Source of the DNA: Lucifuga dentata
Taxonomy: Eukaryota; Chordata; Actinopteri; Ophidiiformes; Bythitidae
Assembly (NCBI GenBank): GCA_014773175.1
Contig: VXCM01000450.1
Span: 280,023-344,022 of the forward strand
DNA: 64,000 bases
Reading direction: 5' to 3'
This document shows positions 57,314 through 64,000 of the stretch, piece by piece. Below the pieces are notes generated by a model. The model searched no databases and was not told where the DNA came from. It saw only the letters and a program-made list of their open reading frames with translations. Positions within the stretch are counted from its first letter, which is position 1; every line of letters starts with the position of its first letter. A program made the translations under genes and the position numbers.

Positions 57314-57560
57314 TAGGCCCCTTTTACACCTCTTACACTTGCATTAAAATGTGATCTCTGTATCCAGATATGTTTCTCAATAGCCACATTTGATGATCTG
57401 GATTCTGCCTGCGTTGTGACTCTGTTTCCTCTTTGCTCTATGGACAAGATTAATCTATTTTTTAAAAACAGCTAATAACTTTATTGTGTGGGCATTTATG
57501 CCTTAAATTAACATGTGTTTTTCCTTATCTGGATAATGTATCTAGATATACTGTAGACTG
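57314..57560. mobile_element. MITE copy B, truncated at its right end
   Basis: It begins TTAGGCCCCTTTTACACCTC and carries GATCTCTGTATCCAGATA, GATTCTGCCTGCGTTGTGA and ATCTGGATAATGTAT. These blocks occur in the same order on the opposite strand of copy A (51565-52006). The opposite terminal repeat is missing, and the middle is shorter than in copy A. Confidence 0.6.
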
Positions 57561-59622
57561 AGTTTTACTACAAGGCTGTAATAAATGCAGCCTTAAAGGA
57601 CCATAATGGTGGTTTTACATGTTTCAGCTCATTAAATACTATCTGCATACACATTACGTTATTCCATGGTCCTTTAAGCCCCAGAGCTATACTGCTATAA
57701 TGCTTCTGGAACCACTCACAATATTATTATCATTAAAACTGTTACTTCAACTTATGTGTACTCTATTCAAAGGCTTATCAGTTGATAGACGAATTAAAAC
57801 AGATTGCAATGTACTGTGTTAACTGATTGCTGATGTATTTTCTCATATGAAAATTGTGACATCTGTCACAACACAAATAATTTAGATGAATTGGTAAGAC
57901 AAGGTAGATCTGTTGATCATCGTAAATAAGCAAAGTCTTCGATAAATAGAGTAGCAAACAGTAGAAGAGTAACTAAAACTCCAGTTCTGCAATTTCCAAA
58001 ATGGGCCAAATAGGGCAAATCTGGTCTTTTTGAACTGTATGTAATGATGAATACAAACTTAATGAAGTCATTTTAATCATGGATTTTACAGAACTTTCAT
58101 ATCAGTGACTGAGGGCTTCTTCCCTTAAATGATAATGTATATTTTTTTTCTATCTTGCATATAAACAGCAACCATTCTATTGGTTGAAAAGTGTTTCATT
58201 TGTTTGGTGGACAAGAGATCTTTAACTAATTCAGAATTTGCAATGTCTGTGCTCTAGATAAACTGAAAGTGCACCTTTTTTCCCATATATTTTTCCCAGA
58301 AACACTCTGTAAAAGTAAAAAGAAAGCAAACTGAAGGGCCTAAGTTTGAAAGACAGCTGTCACAGGATGTCAGTCAAGTCCAAATGAAGGTTAACAGCTT
58401 CAAGTGCAGTGATAATGATACAGCGAGCGCCGGAGGGCAGCAATGACAGACTATAGGGACCTTTAATTTAAGGCCTGTCGACCAGCTATAAGGGTGAAGC
58501 CTGGCCCCTACATGGTCCCTCAACATCTCATCAGCATTGTGTGATCTGTGGGTTTTTATCCCTGGAAATAAAACTAAACAAATGCAAAAAAATTTAAGGA
58601 AATAGAGGATATGTAGAAATGATTAAATCCAGGTGTTGTTTTAACTATAACACAGTCCAACAATCTGGAAATACAGCTCCACTGTCCTAACTTGCAGATG
58701 TGACCTTCACAAATACACTAACAATATCATCTCAGTTACGATACGCCCAAACAGAATGAGAAAATAAAGGAGCTCTGTGTGCAGCGAAAAACTTAATAAG
58801 TGTGACAGGGAAGGCAGAAAATCAATCCAACTGCTCTTTTGTCCGTCTTTCTCATTGTAAAATGGAACATACAACATTCCACACATGCTAAGTATTGTAG
58901 GTTGTCTGGAATGCAGACTGTACTTGGCAAAGCTGTGTGATTTCCAGTGTGTGACACTATTCTTCAGTCCACCATGCCTGAGGAAGGAGGGTAGCCCAGA
59001 ACATAAACAGCGCTCCAGATGGGCCTGACCTTTGCTAACACAAACTGGCTGAACCCTTATGACCGCAGGGGACAGCAGCCTTGAAATATTATTACTGCAG
59101 TCTAACTTTCTATTTCCCCATGAAATAAAAAAAACCTCTATTCCAAGGAGCTGCTCTGTTTCAAAGTTGCAAATAGATTCAAGTATGTCACTGCAAAAGA
59201 AAAACAATGACAGTATTGAAGGAAAAGGACTGACCTGGACGTGACACCATCTCATTCATGTGGACAACAAAAAGCTATTTCAGCTGTATTAAAGAAATAA
59301 TCACAGTTCCAACAATTAATGTGAAATTTGGAATCTATTCTCAGTATCAGATGAGAAATCAAATGTGGTGATGCTCTGAATGATGTTCAGCGTGTCACGT
59401 GTTTATAATGTTAGATAGAATCTACACAGCAGCTTCACTGGAGGAAAGACTGATTCAATTTGCAGCTTCCATCAGGCATTTATGCCATTAATACAAGTGC
59501 TGAACAAAACTACTACCAAATAAATACGGGCACCAATGTGATAATGAAATAAATAATAACATAATATCTAATAATACTACTGATATCCATAATAAATAAT
59601 AAAAATAAATTATTTTTACTTG

Positions 59623-59755
59623 GTTTATCCAAGGAAATGTGGATTTTTTTTTTTACAAAAAAAAAATGCAGTGCTTGCTAGGCTAAACNGTTTATCCAAG
59701 GAAATGTGGATTTTTTTTTTTACAAAAAAAAAATGCAGTGCTTGCTAGGCTAAAC
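59623..59755. repeat. False tandem duplication: 66 bp, N, 66 bp
   Basis: 59623-59688 is repeated exactly at 59690-59755 with N at 59689. Confidence 0.9.
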
Positions 59756-59848
59756 AAATGCAAATATTCAATTAAAGTATCAAATTCCAAATTTTATATA
59801 TATTATTATTATTTTATATATTTATTATTATTTTATATATATTAATTT

Positions 59849-59906
59849 AATCATGAACATGAATGAAAAGTCCTTATATAAGGACTTTTCATTCATGTTC
59901 ATGATT
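59849..59906. repeat. 58-bp perfect palindrome with no spacer
   Basis: Every base from 59849 to 59877 pairs with its mirror position from 59906 back to 59878, centred on CCTTATATAAGG. It is either a real cruciform-forming site or a fold-back artefact of sequencing. A second short inverted repeat follows at 59990-60015. Confidence 0.92.
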
Positions 59907-59989
59907 TTTCTCTGAAATATTCTTAGAAAATTACTATCACCTTGTCACAAATGAAGTGACCATAACATGAAACATGTCAGAAACATTAC

Positions 59990-60015
59990 ATGTTTTATAT
60001 TAAAATATAAAACAT
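59990..60015. repeat. 12-bp inverted repeat, 2-base spacer
   Basis: ATGTTTTATATT, then aa, then its exact reverse complement. AT-rich, so chance is possible. Confidence 0.7.
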
Positions 60016-60530
60016 ATCACAAGGACAAAATATTTTTTTCTGAAATATTCCCATAAACCTTTGTAAAGTACAGGTAAACTGTGTTGTGTTATAAATCAGA
60101 CTATGCGTAAAGAGTAAATGAAAAAAAAAATACACTTATTGCTGTGATACTACTGATTTTAAGGTTTTGCTTTCCAATTTTCAAATATTAAAACCTACAA
60201 GATCAGGCTGACATATTTTTTAAAGCCACAGAAGCATTCTATTTCTATAATCCAGTGTGAAAAAAAAACACCCATGCTCCCTGAAGGGCTATGTGAATGA
60301 ACTACTCAGATTTCACACAAGTGGTCAACAATGATGCATGGTGTTGACTGATTTCACTTAGCAGCAGCATCTTCAATCCACTGCCTCCAAGCCAATCCCC
60401 AGAGGCTACTGCCCAAATTAAAAGGTCAAAGGTCTGTCCTCTGAAGCCACACAACAGAGGCAGGAACAATCAACCATCATGATATATACTTTTACAATAC
60501 TATGCAGTAGAGGATGTGGATGTTCAGCAT

Positions 60531-60810
60531 TAAGCCCTGGTTTATACTTCACTTCTACCTGTGTACTTATCCGCTTTCGCCAACGTTGTTTACATGGTTG
60601 CTTTGTAAATTTGGAAGCAGTTTTGAGGTGAGTGAAGGGCTTCCAGGACAAATCAAATTATGGCCCCTCACATCACCCCCAGGCAGATAAAGTGTTTAAC
60701 CCTCCAGCTCAACAATACCTATGGATGCGAGTATGTAAACAATTCTGCTCACAATGCACATACAAATGTACGTGTATGCATAGTTAAAGTCAAGTATAAA
60801 CCAGGCTTTA
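60531..60810. mobile_element. MITE with GCCTGGTTTATACTT-type terminal repeats
   Basis: The left end is TAAGCCCTGGTTTATACTTC. The right end read on the other strand is TAAAGCCTGGTTTATACTTG. The element is about 280 bp with no coding capacity. Subterminal ttaaagtc and catacacgtac sequence is of the kind seen in fish hAT-type MITEs. I found no clear target duplication, so the exact ends may be off by a few bases. Confidence 0.6.
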
Positions 60811-60832
60811 GTGTAATAATATCAAGTCTCAC

Positions 60833-61716
60833 TGTTACAACCCTATGGTCTAGGGGAAAGGGAAGCAACATAAAAGCCGATGGAAATGGCAAAGAAAGGT
60901 AATTTATTGTTTCAATACAAAATAATAATGATAAGCACAGGGCTGGCTAATAACAGTAACTGAAATTTAAGGCAAACCACCAACTGCGGAAGGAACAGAG
61001 GTGGTGCCAGAAAACCAACCATAAAATAGCAAACAAAAGAGTTTAATAGATAACCTTCCTTTAATAAAATAATAAAAAATAACAAAAGTGATTCACAAAA
61101 AAAAAGAGTGAAGTGACAACACCCTACAAGATTTTCCTTAATACAACCGTGCCTAAATTAACCAATCAGATGTTGAAAAACCTAAAGAAAAACACAAATC
61201 TGAATCACTGAACTATCACAGGTCACAATAGCAGATCACAATTACACAGCTCTCAAAAAAACCCCTCAGAAAACGAATTGGACTGGCACAAACACACAGC
61301 CAGCCATCACAATGAGCGTTCGTAAGGAATTTAAGCAAGTCCAGGGACTGAGCAGAATCTTCACTGGTGGAAAGGATGAAATTGTCCTCCAATCAGACAT
61401 GTCCACCGCAGGAGAAGTCAAAGGTGCATCCCGGAGGGAAGAAACGGGCCAATCGAGGGTGTGGCTCCGCCGCTGTTATCCCGTCTCCGTTAACCAACCA
61501 ATTGGAAGAGCGGCCCAGCACAGTCTGTTTTGCATACTCAACAAAAAAGGAGCGGTTATCCGGGAGAAGGAGAGAAACAACAAAAGAGAGTGAAAGAGCT
61601 AAGAAAAAAGAAAACATCTCAACGGACCTTCTACACAGTGAGGGACGTAACNAGTGAAAGAGCTAAGAAAAAAGAAAACATCTCAACGGACCTTCTACAC
61701 AGTGAGGGACGTAACA
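60833..61716. mobile_element. Solo-LTR-like element with 5-bp target duplication
   Basis: It starts TGTTACAACCC and ends GGACGTAACA, so the termini are the inverted pair TGTTAC/GTAACA. Both sides are flanked by CTCAC (60828-60832 and 61717-61721), as after LTR-retrotransposon integration. About 820 bp remain once the false duplication near its end is discounted. No gag or pol reading frame is present, so it is most likely a solo LTR. CCAAT motifs at about 61390-61510 could be its own promoter. Gypsy-like is my guess; the family is unproven. Confidence 0.75.
61589..61715. repeat. False tandem duplication: 63 bp, N, 63 bp, at the LTR end
   Basis: 61589-61651 is repeated exactly at 61653-61715 with N at 61652. 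One copy is probably absent from the real chromosome. Confidence 0.9.
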
Positions 61717-61797
61717 CTCACACAGCCATTGCTCATGCAAGAAGACAATCTAACTATAAAGGCAGAGATCTCTGTCTGTGGCACCAATATCTTTAGA

Positions 61798-61924
61798 ACC
61801 CGGCACTGTATGAAGTTGAAATTCGGCAGGTTTATTGCTCAGGACCCAAGGACGTGCAGTNACCCGGCACTGTATGAAGTTGAAATTCGGCAGGTTTATT
61901 GCTCAGGACCCAAGGACGTGCAGT
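61798..61924. repeat. False tandem duplication: 63 bp, N, 63 bp
   Basis: 61798-61860 is repeated exactly at 61862-61924 with N at 61861, only 82 bases after the preceding one. Confidence 0.9.
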
Positions 61925-63810
61925 GTCATATGTGAAGTTGTTTGGATGAGAGGTTCTCGAATTGAGCAGGATATGCTCTGGGCATGGCAGCATATGCTCC
62001 AGTCCAGTGACATGGTCTCAATCCAGCCCCGTACAGCAAACAAAGCTAGCTCACGAGAGGAAGTGCAGAACTAAATTATGGCAGGCTGTGGCGCACACCA
62101 TGAAGGCCAGCTCGTTCTGAAAAGGCACATTTTGAATGGAAACTGTGCTTTTAAAAATGAAACTGTTTATGCATGGACACTTTTCACTTCTTGAGATTAG
62201 AGAGTCAGAGAGCTCCTGTAATTCTTGGTAAGATGGGTCTAGCTCATGCAAAGTACAGTTTATAATTACTGTAATGTACTTATCATAACATCAGTATTTC
62301 ATAGCCACATTCATTTTCCAATATGCTTTGAAAGGATAATAATTCAGAATGAAGCAGTTCAGCTTTTGAAGAGTTCTTCAACAATCTGCACATCAGTAGC
62401 ATTAAAATATACTTAAATGATTCAAATAATAAAGCAATCAGCAAATCACTTCTCATACATACGACTCCATAATACAGTAAATTTAATCGCAATGAGACTC
62501 AAAGTGAAACAGCAAAACAAAGGATGCATTGTTGATTCTCAGTGGGACTGGCAGTACCAGAAAACATTTCGCATCACGGGGAGTAAGTGGATAGCAGAAT
62601 ATAAAATGCAGGCCAATATAAAAGGCATGGTGGGCTGTGTAGATGCTTCTGTCAATGAAAAGATGTAGAGCAGCAGTTGCACTGTGCCTCCAAATAGTGG
62701 TCTTAATACCCAGTGTGCACAATGCTTCCAGCCAAAGATAAAAGAGCCCAACCCTTAGCAGCAAGCTGTAAATCCCCCCTTCCTTGGTCAGAGTGGGAGG
62801 TGTACTATGAAAGGTGACCTCCTGTAGCACAAAGGATCTCAGGGATTCTGGTACAGCTGCTCTGAAGAAGCTCTGGTACCATGTGGGACATTTACAATCC
62901 CATGCCTGTGCTTGGTATTCAACCATGTGTTAGCTTAATGATAACAAAGGCAGCACACTATAAACATGAATAATCTTGCTGTCATCACCCAACCACAGAG
63001 TGGAGTTTTGATGAAGGATTTTCTAATATCATACAGTTTGATTAACCGAGATTTTTAAAACAGGTGAATTATTTCTGGTAGTTAAAAGAAGGAATGGCAC
63101 ATAGCAATAGCTGTTACTTTGGAGCATTTCTGTTGGTCTATAATGATAATTTACGGGAAGAAGGAAATGTGTTTTAATGCATGGATATTTTCAAATATTT
63201 GAACAGAAGAAAAAAAAAAAAATCAATGAAATGCCAAAAAAAGCTTTCACATATCACCCAGCTAGGAGAAGCTCTCACATGAAGAATGCCTGCTGACAGG
63301 AATTTCACACGTATGCTTTTTTAGAAGCTTCGCTGACAAGATCACCGCGATGATGGTGGCAATGTGTGAAATATTTCCTCCTCAATATAGGCAAATTTTT
63401 ACTCATATATGGCTTTAGTGTTACTCTAGAAAATGTTTTTATCTGGAAAACCTTTGACGTGACTGTAATGCTACATGAATTGCCAATCCATCCCCTCTGC
63501 TGCTGAGGTAAAAGGCTACAGGTAAACTACTTCAGGCTCTCCTGTTACAGCACGACCTGGTCAGTCACCTCCTTTACTGACTCTCACTGCAGTGTCATGT
63601 TCTACGTTACCTCGGCAACAAAGCGATTATGTTCGCCTCTCTATTCAGAACCAACTCTTGTCCCCCCAAGAAACACTCCTTGTTGTCACCACACACTGAG
63701 CTAACAAAGCAGGCGTATTAAGATACACACCCAGTTCAGCTAGAGTGTTTAAAATATTGAAGTGCACACAATATTTATCTGCAACTGGAATTTGCCATTT
63801 TACCTCCTCC
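61925..63810. other. Intergenic, nothing recognised
   Basis: About 1.9 kb. Open frames are present on both strands, the longest 147 codons on the minus strand at 62483-62926. None has splice context or a recognisable domain. Confidence 0.55.
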
Positions 63811-63811
63811 T

Positions 63812-64000
63812 GATTAGATCTTTTTGTAATATAAGCCAAATGACCTTTCCCAGCTCCGAAACTTAGAGGCATGTCTTTTAGAAATTAAAAAATGGATGAA
63901 TATAAACTTTCTGCTGTTAAATGCTGATAAAACTGAACTGTTAGTTGTTAGACCAGCAAAGCATGGGCATTTGTTTGAGAATTTGAGTGTTAACATTGAC
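63812..64000 (+). mobile_element. LINE reverse-transcriptase fragment, continuing past the window
   Basis: From 63860 the plus strand is open to the window edge and reads NLEACLLEIKKWMNINFLLL, then NADKTELLVV. This is the hallmark segment after the catalytic YADD box of jockey/Rex-type fish non-LTR retrotransposons. Just upstream, the expected DDTQ-like stretch can be seen with stops in place of sense codons (TAG near 63813, TAA near 63825), so this copy is decayed. Its 3' part lies outside the window. Confidence 0.8.

Larger units (their letters stand above)
56200..60530. other. Intergenic region upstream of sema4b
   Basis: About 4.3 kb with no supported gene. It contains a long GT tract, MITE copy B, a false duplication and two strong palindromes, listed separately. 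The stretch at about 58410-58500 is GC-richer and repeat-free and may be a conserved non-coding element, which is unproven. Confidence 0.6.

Noticed and set aside
58707..59255. 182-codon open frame on the minus strand, among the longest in the window
   Set aside because: It has no recognisable domain, no splice or promoter context, and its composition resembles translated AT-rich DNA. One open frame of this length is expected by chance in 64 kb of both strands.
62483..62926. 147-codon open frame on the minus strand
   Set aside because: It has no known motif, overlaps open frames in other phases, and shows no exon structure.

Overview
The window is eukaryotic, vertebrate and almost certainly from a teleost fish. 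Coding sequence is split into short exons with GT-AG introns, most of the window is AT-rich intron or intergenic DNA, and microsatellites and fish-type transposon remnants are frequent. All exon models were built by hand from reading frame, splice sites and exon phase.
Layout. (1) 371-1707, plus strand: the last three exons, stop codon and poly(A) signal of an unidentified gene whose product ends in a single membrane helix. (2) 2481-10968, minus strand: a complete RASEF-like gene (EF hands, coiled coil, Rab GTPase) in 17 coding exons that join without a phase conflict into 656 residues, ending in a double-cysteine prenylation motif. Its promoter-like region is near 11080-11130. (3) 11.9-34.4 kb, minus strand: a complete class 4 semaphorin, sema4b by protein resemblance, in 14 coding exons that join into 828 residues (signal peptide, sema, PSI, Ig-like, membrane helix, cytoplasmic tail with a PDZ ligand). 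Its 3'UTR is about 2.6 kb. Non-coding first-exon candidates lie near 48.9 kb and 55.8 kb, so the transcription unit may span over 40 kb. (4) 56.2-64 kb: no gene recognised; an LTR-type insertion, MITEs and a LINE reverse-transcriptase fragment.
The two complete genes are neighbours, not an operon. The RASEF-like protein is expected to act in membrane traffic, and Sema4B is a transmembrane signalling ligand; nothing in the sequence links their functions.
The clearest unexpected pattern is technical. Eight of the fourteen single-N positions separate two identical copies of 61-67 bp, most often exactly 63 bp, and the other six sit inside homopolymers. This looks like unmerged contig overlaps and creates false tandem repeats, one inside RASEF-like exon 1 and one inside the LTR. 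Other notable items are several perfect short-spacer inverted repeats, a Tc1 remnant, a hAT-like MITE, a two-copy MITE family and a substituted calcium-loop residue in the RASEF-like protein. I found no convincing undescribed biological system.
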